A DNA stretch of 64,000 nucleotides from an uncultured Gammaproteobacteria bacterium (GCA_902632305.1 CACPCG010000003.1:62001-126000); one strand, 5' to 3'; positions 35,426 through 43,947 are shown, numbered from the stretch's first letter. Made by a program: numbers and translations. The notes: generated by a model not told the origin, from the letters alone.

Positions 35426-38224
35426 TTATCCAGTATTTTTCATACCGATAGAGATAGCATGTATCGTTCTTAATAGCATATCAAAATTGTTTTGATTATC
35501 TACCTTTTCTTCTCTATGTTTCTTTAGCAACATTACTTGTATATAGTTCAGGGGATCCAAATATGGTTTTCTACGATTAAGTGACAAATAGAGTTTTTTA
35601 TTTTCAGAAAGTAACTCTTGTGTGTCCAAAACATCTAGAAGCATAGCCACAGTTAATTTATATTCTTCCTCGATGTCATCAATGATATTTTTGGATAGTT
35701 TTTTATCTTTAACAAGTTGAGCATAATCTCTTGCAATATCTAAATCTGCCTTAGATAAAGCCATCTGAATATTTTCCAATAAAACTCTAAAGAATGGCCA
35801 TTTTTCATACATGCTTTTTAATTCATCAAGATTACTTTTGTTTTTACCTATTGAAAGACTTAAAGCGCTACCTAATCCGTACCATGCGGGCAAGGTATGT
35901 CTAGATAAAGACCAACCAAAAACCCATGGAATTGCTCTAATTGAATACTTCGACTTCTCTGTCATCTTTCTGTGAGATGGTCTTGATCCTATATTAAGTT
36001 CTCCAAGCTCTTTTACGGGTGTCGCCTCATAAAAGTAATCCATGATGCCCTCTTTCTCATCTGTAAGGGAGCGGTATTTTCTCTCTCCTTCTAATGCTAT
36101 TTTTATCATACTCTCTTCGAAATTTTCGCTATCATCCTTATCTTCAGCAACTAAATGCTTACTTGCTTTCATTAATCCGCCAACAGCTAGTTCAAGCTCA
36201 TATGAAGCTGACTGAGGAACCGCATACTTGTATGAGAGAACTTCACCTTGTTCAGTGATTTTAATCATCCCGTGCACTGTTTTCTCTGGCTGAGCTAAAA
36301 TTGCATTATGGGTAGGTCCACCACCTCTTCCAACTGTTCCTCCTCGACCATGAAATAATTGACATTCCACATCATAATTTTTTGATATCGATAAAACTTC
36401 CTGTTGTGCTTTGTATAAGCTCCATGAGGAAGAGAGAATTCCTCCGTCTTTACATGAATCAGAATATCCAAGCATTACCTCTTGAAAGCGTTTTCCCTCC
36501 ATCTCTATTAAGTTTATATAAGTTGTATTATTAAAAAGTTTTTCGAGTATTTCTTTTATTCTTTTTAAATCATCTATTGTTTCAAATAATGGTGTTACCT
36601 TTATATGTGAAACTAGATCACCATTATTGACGGTTACTAGACCAACCAGTTTTGCTAAAGTTAGAACTTCAAAAACATGACTTGCACTTCTTGTCATAGA
36701 AATAACATAATTACCAAGAGCTTCTGAACTCACCTTCTTTCGCAAAATCTTCATTATTGAAAAAACACTTATAACATCTTTAGAATCATTTGATAACTGG
36801 CTGTTTAAATCATCATATGTTACCGAAGATTTGATTATTTCCCCAAGATTTTGGATTTTTTCATCTTCTGTCATTTTGCTGTAATCTTCTTTTTTTAAAA
36901 TTTTAAAGACTTCACAGATAGTAGCTGAGTGTTTGGTGGATTCCTCTCTAATATCTAAGCTCACTAAATGAAGACCAAAAGTTTCTACTAATCTAATGAA
37001 ATCATTCAATCCATAATCAAGTAAAATTTGATCTTGATCTGAGATTAATGAATCTCTGATAAGGTACAAATCATTCAGTAACTCATTAGATGAATTATAG
37101 GCATCTTCGGTATCCACTTTAACATTGGCTTTAAAGTTTGATATATCATTCAGTTTTTGTTTCAGACGATATCTGATAATTTTTAACTTTCTTCTATAAG
37201 GTTCTTTCGCAAAATCTTGCATTGAATCTTTGAGTGCGTTCTCTAAATACCTCTCATCTTTTTTGACAGATATTTTGAATTCTTCTGATGGTTCAGTTAA
37301 TTGAATTGAATGAGTTAGAAAAGTAGATAATTGTTGCGCCCTTCTGACATATTCATGTAGTGCTGTCTCAGCATGCATGCAAATAGCCTCTCTTGTTATA
37401 TCAGGAGTAACAAATGGATTTCCGTCTCTATCTCCCCCAATCCAAGATCCAAACTTAATAAAAGATGGTACTTTAACTGCATCCGAAAGATAAATCCTCT
37501 TCACTGCTTTTTCTAAATCTTTATAAACCTCTGGTACTGCTTTAAATAGTGAGGTTCTAAAATAATATAGACCATTTTCAACTTCATCAATTACTGTAGG
37601 TTTTTTTAATCTAACTTCATCAGTCCTCCATAATATTAGGATTTGGGCTTGGAGTTTATCTATGATTTCATCTCGCGCTATAGAATTACCTTTATATTTC
37701 TGTAAATCCAGAATTGTATTAAATATTCTACGCATTGCTTCCATTTTACTTCGTCGCTTTGCTTCTGTTGGATGTGCGGTAAAAACAGGTGAATAGTGGA
37801 GTGCATCTAAAAGTTTTTGTAATTTATTAATATCTATATCTGAAGTTTTAAATTCTCTGAGTGTTTGATCGAATGATCCCTCCCATGATTCAAAACCGGT
37901 CTTAAGTCTATCCGCCCTGTGAATGTGCAAATATGCCTCCTCTGCAACATTTACAAGAGCAAAATACTTAGAAAATGATCTTATCACATTTGTAAGCGTT
38001 TTATCATCTAGCTTCTCTATATATTTAATAAGCTGATCATGTTTTGATTTATCATTATCCTTATGAAGTCTTATAAAACCTCGGCGAAGCTTCTCAACGG
38101 CAAGAAAAACATTACTGCCAGCATGCGTCCTGATAACATTTCCTAAGAGTTTTCCTAAGAGTTTCACTGTGGATCTAAGTTGAGCGTCGCTGATTACATC
38201 GAAAGTCTTTAAAAATTGACTCAT
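35426..38224 (-). CDS. ppc: Phosphoenolpyruvate carboxylase
   Basis: PPC adds bicarbonate to phosphoenolpyruvate to refill oxaloacetate. The 932-residue enzyme has the complete set of signatures: VFTAHPTEAKRRS with the catalytic His, GSWIGGDRDGNPFVT, and FHGRGGTVGRGGGPTHNA. LDIREES and the C-terminal MLLRTIHAISIGMKNTG end also fit. It stands alone, with about 60 bases before a small unknown gene, so no operon partner is evident. Confidence 0.97.
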   Translation of the reverse strand: MSQFLKTFDVISDAQLRSTVKLLGKLLGNVIRTHAGSNVFLAVEKLRRGFIRLHKDNDKSKHDQLIKYIEKLDDKTLTNVIRSFSKYFALVNVAEEAYLHIHRADRLKTGFESWEGSFDQTLREFKTSDIDINKLQKLLDALHYSPVFTAHPTEAKRRSKMEAMRRIFNTILDLQKYKGNSIARDEIIDKLQAQILILWRTDEVRLKKPTVIDEVENGLYYFRTSLFKAVPEVYKDLEKAVKRIYLSDAVKVPSFIKFGSWIGGDRDGNPFVTPDITREAICMHAETALHEYVRRAQQLSTFLTHSIQLTEPSEEFKISVKKDERYLENALKDSMQDFAKEPYRRKLKIIRYRLKQKLNDISNFKANVKVDTEDAYNSSNELLNDLYLIRDSLISDQDQILLDYGLNDFIRLVETFGLHLVSLDIREESTKHSATICEVFKILKKEDYSKMTEDEKIQNLGEIIKSSVTYDDLNSQLSNDSKDVISVFSIMKILRKKVSSEALGNYVISMTRSASHVFEVLTLAKLVGLVTVNNGDLVSHIKVTPLFETIDDLKRIKEILEKLFNNTTYINLIEMEGKRFQEVMLGYSDSCKDGGILSSSWSLYKAQQEVLSISKNYDVECQLFHGRGGTVGRGGGPTHNAILAQPEKTVHGMIKITEQGEVLSYKYAVPQSASYELELAVGGLMKASKHLVAEDKDDSENFEESMIKIALEGERKYRSLTDEKEGIMDYFYEATPVKELGELNIGSRPSHRKMTEKSKYSIRAIPWVFGWSLSRHTLPAWYGLGSALSLSIGKNKSNLDELKSMYEKWPFFRVLLENIQMALSKADLDIARDYAQLVKDKKLSKNIIDDIEEEYKLTVAMLLDVLDTQELLSENKKLYLSLNRRKPYLDPLNYIQVMLLKKHREEKVDNQNNFDMLLRTIHAISIGMKNTG

Positions 38225-38302
38225 TTTATAATTATTTTACCTTCTTTGTTTCAAGCACTCACCATACCTCTAAAAAAACATATGCACAAGCTTGACAAAT
38301 CA

Positions 38303-38548
38303 TTATTTAGTCTGAGAAGGGTCACTAGTTTTGATATTATCAGCTAGGACATAAGTTACGCCTAAGGATTTAAGTTTATCAACTGACGCTGGCGTTGCAT
38401 CTGCAACTTCTGCGACAGTATAGAGGCCTTCCGCAGATTCAAATATTTTTGTTTTTTCATCCCAAAAGACAGTACACATTCTATCTTTAGATAATGCTAC
38501 AACAGTATTATTAATCATTCCTGGTGGGATCACTAAACATTCTGACAT
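38303..38548 (-). CDS. Small unknown protein
   Basis: An 81-residue soluble protein that I cannot assign. It has a VIPPGMINNTVVALSKDRM beta-hairpin-like start and a SVDKLKSLGVTYVLAD helix-strand segment. It lies 78 bases upstream of ppc on the same strand and diverges from the exported protein at 38618. Confidence 0.5.
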   Translation of the reverse strand: MSECLVIPPGMINNTVVALSKDRMCTVFWDEKTKIFESAEGLYTVAEVADATPASVDKLKSLGVTYVLADNIKTSDPSQTK

Positions 38549-38617
38549 AGATTTCTACTGTAGTAAGTTAAGTGTGGAATTTATAATTTAAATTAATTAC
38601 ACTTTTAATTATAGCAT

Positions 38618-38890
38618 ATGAATAAAATACTTCCCATAATATTAGTTGTCTTGTTGTCCTCAAATCTATTTGCTGAGAGAGTGTCAGTTCATGTTTATGA
38701 AATGTTACTCACAGAAAGGGGGCTAAGTCATTATCGTTCTTTGCCTGATGATATGAAGTTTAGAATTATGTGTATAGATGGATACCGTTATCTATTCACA
38801 TCCAAAGGTGTCACTCAAATGAAAGAAAACTATAAGGGAAAGTATAGACACTTGGAGTGTCCGTTAACAGCAAGTAATGGGATAGAATAA
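38618..38890 (+). CDS. Small exported protein of unknown function
   Basis: A 90-residue protein with a clear signal peptide (MNKILPIILVVLLSSNLFAE) and a 70-residue mature part with two Cys (CIDGYRYLFTSKG and HLECPL) that could form a disulfide. I do not recognise the family. It diverges from the 81-residue gene. Confidence 0.55.
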   Translation: MNKILPIILVVLLSSNLFAERVSVHVYEMLLTERGLSHYRSLPDDMKFRIMCIDGYRYLFTSKGVTQMKENYKGKYRHLECPLTASNGIE

Positions 38891-38894
38891 AATC

Positions 38895-38984
38895 ATGAGT
38901 ACTTTTACAAAGATTGCATTATATTTATGCATTGCTCAATTAGCAGTATCTACTTCTTATTGGTACTCGGTATGGTATCTCTAG
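38895..38984 (+). CDS. Possible 29-residue membrane peptide
   Basis: A 29-codon frame just after the exported protein, with one hydrophobic helix (FTKIALYLCIAQLAVS) and a Tyr/Trp-rich end. It is too short to judge by homology and no strong ribosome site is seen, so it may be noise. It lies six bases before a 68-residue gene. Confidence 0.25.
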   Translation: MSTFTKIALYLCIAQLAVSTSYWYSVWYL

Positions 38985-38990
38985 TTTTGT

Positions 38991-39197
38991 ATGAAGAAAA
39001 ACACAATAAACTTCAGAGGTTACAAACAATCAGAATTAGAGGAGTTCTTCAAAGAAGTGCTTGGATATAATACTGAGCCTAGCAAGATATTAGCTCACAT
39101 GATTAGCAAATCAGACAAGAAAATATATACAGAAGATGACTTTGAAAGAGAATTGACCAAAGCATACATGATGAGGGATATAAGTAAGGAAACTTAA
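38991..39197 (+). CDS. Small unknown protein beside the MTase cassette
   Basis: The 68-residue protein is charged and helical (SELEEFFKEVLGYNTEPSK, ILAHMISKSD) and has no family I recognise. It is the last plus-strand gene before the methyltransferase cassette and ends five bases before the direct repeat at 39202. It faces the methyltransferase stop. Confidence 0.45.
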   Translation: MKKNTINFRGYKQSELEEFFKEVLGYNTEPSKILAHMISKSDKKIYTEDDFERELTKAYMMRDISKET

Positions 39198-39201
39198 AAT
39201 A

Positions 39202-39218
39202 TAAATCTGGTTATGGGT
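39202..39218 (+). repeat. Direct repeat of the tRNA-Met 3' end (possible attachment site)
   Basis: TAAATCTGGTTATGGGT matches TAAATTTGGTCATGGGT at 43864-43880 in 15 of 17 bases. The latter covers the last ten bases of the tRNA-Met gene (minus strand) plus its flank. The two copies enclose the methyltransferase, ATPase and two small genes. This fits an att site of an integrated element, though no integrase gene lies between them and the match is short for AT-rich DNA. Confidence 0.4.
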
Positions 39219-39225
39219 TCCATAA

Positions 39226-40389
39226 TTACCTCAATTTATGAGCAATTAAATATTCTCTTTTGCTAGGTATTTCTTTTTTTGTGTAGCGCGCAGCCCAAGT
39301 TCTATTTGGCACATTACGTGATACTCTTCGTGATTGCATTTTAATTTCCTCAAAGCCACATACACTCATTGTCTCTAAATACTTATCTAATGAATAATTT
39401 TTTAAGTTAAATGCAACTAATTGTAAGATAATTGTTTTTTTGGATGCTATTTTTGCAATTGAAGAGAAGATACTTTTTAGAGTATCAAAATAGGCATTTT
39501 GCTTTTGACTTCTTGGACTTTGGAAACTAAAAAGAGAAGAGCTATCTGGATTTTCTAAACCCAAAACCAAATATGGTAATAATGTATTCCTTCTCCCATG
39601 TATTTGCCAGCGGGAATATGGAATGTTAATTCCTGGGTATGGTGGTGATGTAATAATAAGTTTTGGTTTGTTATTTTTTAAATGATTTATTTGATTAACT
39701 TTGCTTGAGCAACGATTATAAATTTTATGTTTATGCTTTCCTGTAAGATATAAATCAAAAAGTGACATTTCTTTTAACATTCTATTTATATTATTTTTTA
39801 TTCTTGATTTAAAAAAATCATAATTATCAATCGGTCTTCTATTATGCAAAGAGGTGTGCATAGCTCTCAAAAGTGCTAGACGTAGAAAATTATTACATCT
39901 TTTATTCTCAACTTTTTTTAATCTCTTTAGAAATAATGAAGAGCATTTAATTATTTTCTTTAAATTTGCTATTTCTGTTCTACCTAATCCAACATAATTA
40001 ATTAATGATAACGCCTCTTTGCTAAACTTATCATTTTTTAGCTTACAATGAAGATTGTCAATATTTTGATTACGCCATGATTCTATCAATTGATAATGAG
40101 ATTTTAACAATCTAGTTGTCTTAACATCTGATACAAATGTGGCTATTGGATTAAGGTCAATACCGACAGCAAATCTCCCATGCTTAATTGCCTCCACAAT
40201 GGTTGTCCCGCCACCCATAAAAGGATCTAATACTAAATCGTTTTTCTTGGTTAGATTCTCAATTGCAGAACTTACAAAAATAGGGGAAAATCCTGCGGGA
40301 TAAGTATAATAACGGTGCGTCAGACCTTCAACTTTTGACTGATTTTTAGCCGCTTTAACGACTTCTGAAAACTTTAGTTGTTGATTCAT
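39226..40389 (-). CDS. DNA methyltransferase (N4-cytosine/N6-adenine type), alpha order
   Basis: A 387-residue amino-methyltransferase. Motif X (YYTYPAGFSPIFVS) is followed by motif I (DPFMGGGTT, 55-63) and motif II (GIDLNP, 76-81). A long stretch of about 165 residues then precedes motif IV (TSPPYPG, 247-253). This X-I-spacer-IV order is that of group alpha, and the spacer could hold the target-recognition domain. The TSPPY form is common in N4-cytosine enzymes. It overlaps the 849-residue ATPase gene by four bases, so the two are co-translated; no recognised endonuclease is adjacent. Confidence 0.83.
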   Translation of the reverse strand: MNQQLKFSEVVKAAKNQSKVEGLTHRYYTYPAGFSPIFVSSAIENLTKKNDLVLDPFMGGGTTIVEAIKHGRFAVGIDLNPIATFVSDVKTTRLLKSHYQLIESWRNQNIDNLHCKLKNDKFSKEALSLINYVGLGRTEIANLKKIIKCSSLFLKRLKKVENKRCNNFLRLALLRAMHTSLHNRRPIDNYDFFKSRIKNNINRMLKEMSLFDLYLTGKHKHKIYNRCSSKVNQINHLKNNKPKLIITSPPYPGINIPYSRWQIHGRRNTLLPYLVLGLENPDSSSLFSFQSPRSQKQNAYFDTLKSIFSSIAKIASKKTIILQLVAFNLKNYSLDKYLETMSVCGFEEIKMQSRRVSRNVPNRTWAARYTKKEIPSKREYLIAHKLR

Positions 40390-42935
40390 TCGCCCACTTC
40401 ATCAGAACTAATATTATTTCCTCTGAAGCCGAGCTGATTTGCTACACTAACGCAAGGGAGAATTAACATAGCTATACCACGACACCCCATCTCTATTGCA
40501 TCTTTTACTTTAACTTTTTCTTTTCCGTTTTCTGTTTCAACTTTAAATTCATCACGGTCTGATTTTTTATCAGCCGTATGTGTGGTAAGTATTGATAAAG
40601 CATAAAGCGATAAAAGTATTTGATATCTTCTCTCTATTAATTCTGGGGGGTTATTAACAGATGCTTTGGCTTTTTCTAAATCTAAGTAGTGATATTCCTT
40701 ATTGTAGTAAAACACGTACTCAGTCTTTCCCTCTTTTCCAGGTATTGTTTCTACTTTCAACACTTTATCAGGTGTCCATTTATCAGTCTGATCACTCGCA
40801 GTAGTAAATTTTTTGTCCCAATTCTCTCTATCAAGAGGTCTTGCAATTATTAAATCTCTTTTTTCCTTATCGTCAATTCTCCCACCGACTTTGCGTTTGA
40901 CTGATGTCCCTTTTGTTGTGTTTATACTAGTAGGTTTCTTCATTTTAGGTCGTATCGAGATCTTTGCTTTACAATTAAATTCTTGTTTTGTATCAGTTAT
41001 TTTAATAACTATATTTTGATCACTTCCTGCTGTCGCTGTACTTTTTAAGGAGAAACGAACTCTACATAAGCCTTTTTTAATGCTCGCTCCACCAGTGTCT
41101 TGGATTTTCGACAGCTGTCCATTCTCATCCCAAAAGAATTCAATTTTACCCGGTGACTTTCTTCTTGCGAAATAATCGTCTTGAGCGTCTGTCATAAGTG
41201 TAAGCCTTACATCGCTTCCTAAATGTGATTCAGTCTTAAGGGTTTCTTTGTTATTCTTTGTTCCCTTGAATTGAAAATACGTAGGGAATTTTCTCTGAAC
41301 AACATTCTTGGTTTTACCTGGTCCATCTTTTTTCTTTGTCTTGGTTGCTAATAAATCTCCTAGATTAAGATTTTCTGCTATTGCTGTTTTACTTATAATT
41401 TTCTCAAGCTGGCTGATAACTCGTTTATCTTGTATGGGGTTTTCAGTATCGGATGCGATTCTTTTACGGACTATCTCCGTTATGCCTTCATTCTCTTTGA
41501 GTTGTTTTGTAAGACTTTTTTTTATTTTTACTACAAGCGGGTGCTTTGGGTCAAGATCATCTCGTGTTGATTTAAAAACATTTTCTCTATCCGAGATTTT
41601 AAGATTTGTACAATCAATTATAACGAGCATGTCCTTTTTAATGGCTCCAAATGGCAAATCATCTCTATCGAAAAATGCTGTATTCTGGGAAGCATGAGTC
41701 TGACCGTTAATAACCCACAGAAGACCAGTGTTTCCTTTCAATGTATCGCCTTTACCTTTTTTAAAAATGAATATTTCAAACGGAATCTTGTATCCTTCTA
41801 CACTTATAAAATCTCTACAAGCAGATAAATCTTCTAAGTTGTCATCTTTTCTTCTCTCAATAAAATTTCCTAAACCCTCTAAGTTCATTGAAAAACTTGC
41901 ATCTTTTGTTGAGTCATCTCTGCCTACATTTTTTGTGGCATCATGGAATCTTATTGGAATTGGGCTTCTTGGCAGAAGAATATCTATGGCTCTTCTCATC
42001 CCTTTGCTTCTGATTTGATCGCCTTTTGGGCTATTATAATCAAAACATTTAATCAATGTACCATAGCTCAAGGGTAATTTATGTTGTTGAGTTCTCCATG
42101 GTAGTAGCGGAAGTTCTTTTGATTCAAAAGTCAATAGATCGCCACGACATGGATTTTCATATGCATTAAGTGGTGCTAAGTAACATGCTTCTGATCTTTT
42201 AGCATTTTCCTCAGGCTCCACTCTTCTGATAACCGAAAAGCTCCAACGATTGTTTTTTTCTGTATTGTTATATTTATGATGAGGATGTTTTTTTATGATT
42301 TCAGGATTTCTTTTACTAATAACAAGTTGGTAGTATTTATTAGTTTTCTGTCCACAATGCTTCATAGCCGCAGAGCCACCTTGTCCCCATTTTCCTTGAC
42401 TACATTTTACCTTCAACTTATTACCTTCTTGCATAGATAAGATCGTCTCAGGCACTCTTTCGGGTACTTGTCCTTCACCCTTATCGATTATGGTAAAGAT
42501 CGGATCATTTTTTTTATCGCCACCAGCGACTAGAAATATATTCTCAGCTGTCTTTTTTCTATAAGTTTGCGACCAATAAATATGCGATGAATGATCCTCG
42601 GAATCTTCATCTTTAAAAAATTTCTTCACAGCTCCATCGACAGAAGTGGGTAATGCTTTTGCATCAGTCTCTGGATCGTGTCCATCCAACCAACATTTGC
42701 TCATCAACAAAGAGTCTATAGCATTTACAACTTTTTCATTTAAGCAGAAATCTGCTTGTCCGTGAGCGTTGATTGTTCCCCAATTTCCACGTTTATCCCC
42801 TAGAGGTCTCCAACAATTTGCTTTGCTAGAATCTAGATAACCCTTTTTCTTCAAAAGATTCTCTATTTCCAAGCCAGTCTTACACTCTAAAAGCGAAAGA
42901 AAAAATTCTTTATTCTTACTATCTTCGTAGGACAT
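40386..42935 (-). CDS. Large GHKL-ATPase protein with a methyltransferase partner
   Basis: An 849-residue protein whose N-terminal 200 residues carry the GHKL (gyrase/Hsp90/kinase/MutL) ATP site: N-box EKVVNAIDS (Glu67, Asn71, Asp74), DKGEG (151-155) and GKWGQGGSA (181-189). The C-terminal half is rich in strands with a charged Lys-rich linker, ending in a helical domain (ERRYQILLSLYALSILTTHT). MutL/MORC-like ATPases occur in restriction-modification systems, and this gene overlaps a DNA methyltransferase. I see no PD-(D/E)xK nuclease, so whether it restricts DNA is open. It follows a hairpin at 42957. Confidence 0.75.
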   Translation of the reverse strand: MSYEDSKNKEFFLSLLECKTGLEIENLLKKKGYLDSSKANCWRPLGDKRGNWGTINAHGQADFCLNEKVVNAIDSLLMSKCWLDGHDPETDAKALPTSVDGAVKKFFKDEDSEDHSSHIYWSQTYRKKTAENIFLVAGGDKKNDPIFTIIDKGEGQVPERVPETILSMQEGNKLKVKCSQGKWGQGGSAAMKHCGQKTNKYYQLVISKRNPEIIKKHPHHKYNNTEKNNRWSFSVIRRVEPEENAKRSEACYLAPLNAYENPCRGDLLTFESKELPLLPWRTQQHKLPLSYGTLIKCFDYNSPKGDQIRSKGMRRAIDILLPRSPIPIRFHDATKNVGRDDSTKDASFSMNLEGLGNFIERRKDDNLEDLSACRDFISVEGYKIPFEIFIFKKGKGDTLKGNTGLLWVINGQTHASQNTAFFDRDDLPFGAIKKDMLVIIDCTNLKISDRENVFKSTRDDLDPKHPLVVKIKKSLTKQLKENEGITEIVRKRIASDTENPIQDKRVISQLEKIISKTAIAENLNLGDLLATKTKKKDGPGKTKNVVQRKFPTYFQFKGTKNNKETLKTESHLGSDVRLTLMTDAQDDYFARRKSPGKIEFFWDENGQLSKIQDTGGASIKKGLCRVRFSLKSTATAGSDQNIVIKITDTKQEFNCKAKISIRPKMKKPTSINTTKGTSVKRKVGGRIDDKEKRDLIIARPLDRENWDKKFTTASDQTDKWTPDKVLKVETIPGKEGKTEYVFYYNKEYHYLDLEKAKASVNNPPELIERRYQILLSLYALSILTTHTADKKSDRDEFKVETENGKEKVKVKDAIEMGCRGIAMLILPCVSVANQLGFRGNNISSDEVGE

Positions 42936-42956
42936 TTCAATTATCTCTCATAAAAA

Positions 42957-42997
42957 CGGGTGATAGTGGGAAAATAATAAAAAAGAACTATCACCCG
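42957..42997 (-). terminator. Rho-independent-type hairpin before the ATPase gene
   Basis: Arms CGGGTGATAGT (42957-42967) and ACTATCACCCG (42987-42997) pair perfectly over 11 bases with a 19-base loop. On the minus strand the stem is followed at once by TTTTTA, the form of an intrinsic terminator. It ends the 73-residue gene but lies only 21 bases before the ATPase start codon, leaving almost no room for another promoter, so it may act as an attenuator or protein-binding site. Confidence 0.7.
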
Positions 42998-43039
42998 CGT
43001 AAGGATTGCATGTTGAGTAGAAAGTATTGTTATTGTTGA

Positions 43040-43261
43040 TCATAATTTAAATTCTTGTGTTCCACGTTTTTTTGAGGTTAATTTAATTTTCACTTGTGCA
43101 ACCTCATCTTGAAGAGTCCTGATTATTTTATTAGCTTGTTCATTGGTATAATCGTAGTGGCTTCTATTTCCCAGATTAGAAATCAGTCTCAACATATGAA
43201 TAGCTCTATTCACTCTAGTCTCGGCTAAATCCTTGAATTTTTGCTTTGCATCTTTACTCAT
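43040..43261 (-). CDS. Small basic helical protein next to the ATPase gene
   Basis: The 73-residue protein is predicted helical and basic: KQKFKDLAETRVNRAIHMLR and NRSHYDYTNEQANKIIRT, then VAQVKIKLTSKKRG. I recall similar short proteins in mobile elements, with no function assigned. It precedes the hairpin and the ATPase on the same strand and starts within a palindrome-rich promoter region, so it could regulate the cassette or be a subunit. It has no clear helix-turn-helix. Confidence 0.65.
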   Translation of the reverse strand: MSKDAKQKFKDLAETRVNRAIHMLRLISNLGNRSHYDYTNEQANKIIRTLQDEVAQVKIKLTSKKRGTQEFKL

Positions 43262-43271
43262 ATGGCATATG

Positions 43272-43283
43272 TTACTATAGTAA
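43272..43283. repeat. 12-base palindrome TTACTATAGTAA
   Basis: A perfect 12-base palindrome ten bases upstream of the 73-residue gene, in the divergent promoter region. Its position fits an operator for the minus-strand promoter. No regulator is identified. Confidence 0.55.
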
Positions 43284-43288
43284 TACGG

Positions 43289-43366
43289 CTCATGTCAACA
43301 CTAAATATTGATAATATTTAAATATTAAGTAGTGTTACTTGACATGAGTGAATAGTTATATATATT
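43289..43366 (+). promoter_or_regulatory. Divergent promoter with inverted repeat
   Basis: CTCATGTCAA (43289-43298) and TTGACATGAG (43339-43348) form a perfect 10-base inverted repeat, with nested CACTA and TAGTG. For the plus-strand gene, TTGACA at 43339-43344 and TATATT at 43361-43366 are 16 bases apart, close to a consensus sigma-70 promoter. The other arm gives TTGACA on the minus strand at 43298-43293, but its -10 (TATAGT) is only 13 bases away. Both -35 elements lie inside the repeat arms, so a single regulator could control both directions. Confidence 0.6.
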
Positions 43367-43426
43367 AGAGTTTTATAGTGTTATTTCCAGGTAAAATTTA
43401 TGAAGGCTCCTTAAGTTAGGGTATAA

Positions 43427-43840
43427 ATGATGAATGATAAACAAGAAGATATAGCGGTAGATACACTAAAAGATATACTTGAAGACTACCCCAATGGGCA
43501 TACGAGTGATGCTGAGGCGTATATTAGGGAGATTTTGGATGAAATTAAATGTCTGAATGGAGAGCAGTATAATGTTTTGAAAATCAAAGCGCTAACGCGA
43601 GTCCGTCAAGTCAAAGAGGACATGAAAAATGGTAAATTTAAAGAATCTATTTACCCCTCACGTTATCAAAATCAACCATTGGATCAAAAAATAAATTATC
43701 TTAATAGCAATGATGCCCCAGAATGTCTCTCATGCAAGATTGATTTAAAATTAGTGAAAAGTGGCAAGCAATGGAGATGTCCAAGGTGCAAGTCGGTTAT
43801 CTGGCTTACAAGTGAACAGAAAGAATTTCTTCAAGTATAA
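43427..43840 (+). CDS. Unknown protein with C-terminal zinc ribbon
   Basis: The 137-residue protein has a helical N-terminal two-thirds (DTLKDILEDYPNG, AYIREILDEIKCLNG) and a C-terminal zinc ribbon: CLSC (100-103) and CPRC (118-121). I do not recognise the full protein. It diverges from the 73-residue gene, from a sigma-70-like promoter 61 bases upstream, and ends just before tRNA-Met. It is likely part of the same cassette; paired ATG starts leave one residue uncertain. Confidence 0.6.
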   Translation: MMNDKQEDIAVDTLKDILEDYPNGHTSDAEAYIREILDEIKCLNGEQYNVLKIKALTRVRQVKEDMKNGKFKESIYPSRYQNQPLDQKINYLNSNDAPECLSCKIDLKLVKSGKQWRCPRCKSVIWLTSEQKEFLQV

Positions 43841-43863
43841 TCATTTATAAATATTTCTTAATT

Positions 43864-43880
43864 TAAATTTGGTCATGGGT
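43864..43880 (+). repeat. Direct repeat within tRNA-Met 3' end (possible attachment site)
   Basis: Second copy of the repeat at 39202-39218, spanning the 3' end of tRNA-Met and its flank. Integrases commonly use tRNA 3' ends, so this would be the tRNA-side junction of the 39.2-43.9 kb cassette. Confidence 0.4.
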
Positions 43881-43943
43881 GGACTTGAACCACCGACCGC
43901 AGCGTTATGAGTGCTGTGCTCTAACCAACTGAGCTACATGACC
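43870..43943 (-). tRNA. tRNA-Met (CAT anticodon, elongator)
   Basis: The cloverleaf folds as for elongator tRNA-Met: acceptor GGTCATG with CATGACC, anticodon loop CTCATAA giving CAT, T-arm GTGG/CCAC and a TTCAAGT loop. The discriminator is A and CCA is not encoded. It is downstream of ychF on the minus strand, as in pseudomonads. Its 3' end faces the 39.2-43.9 kb cassette. Confidence 0.96.
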
Positions 43944-43947
43944 ATTT

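Noticed and set aside
41308-42018. Plus-strand open frames inside the ATPase gene
   Set aside because: They are antisense to an intact 849-residue protein with GHKL motifs and have no family features.
40386-42935. DNA mismatch repair MutL
   Set aside because: Only the GHKL ATP site is shared; the remaining 650 residues do not resemble MutL, and the gene pairs with a methyltransferase.
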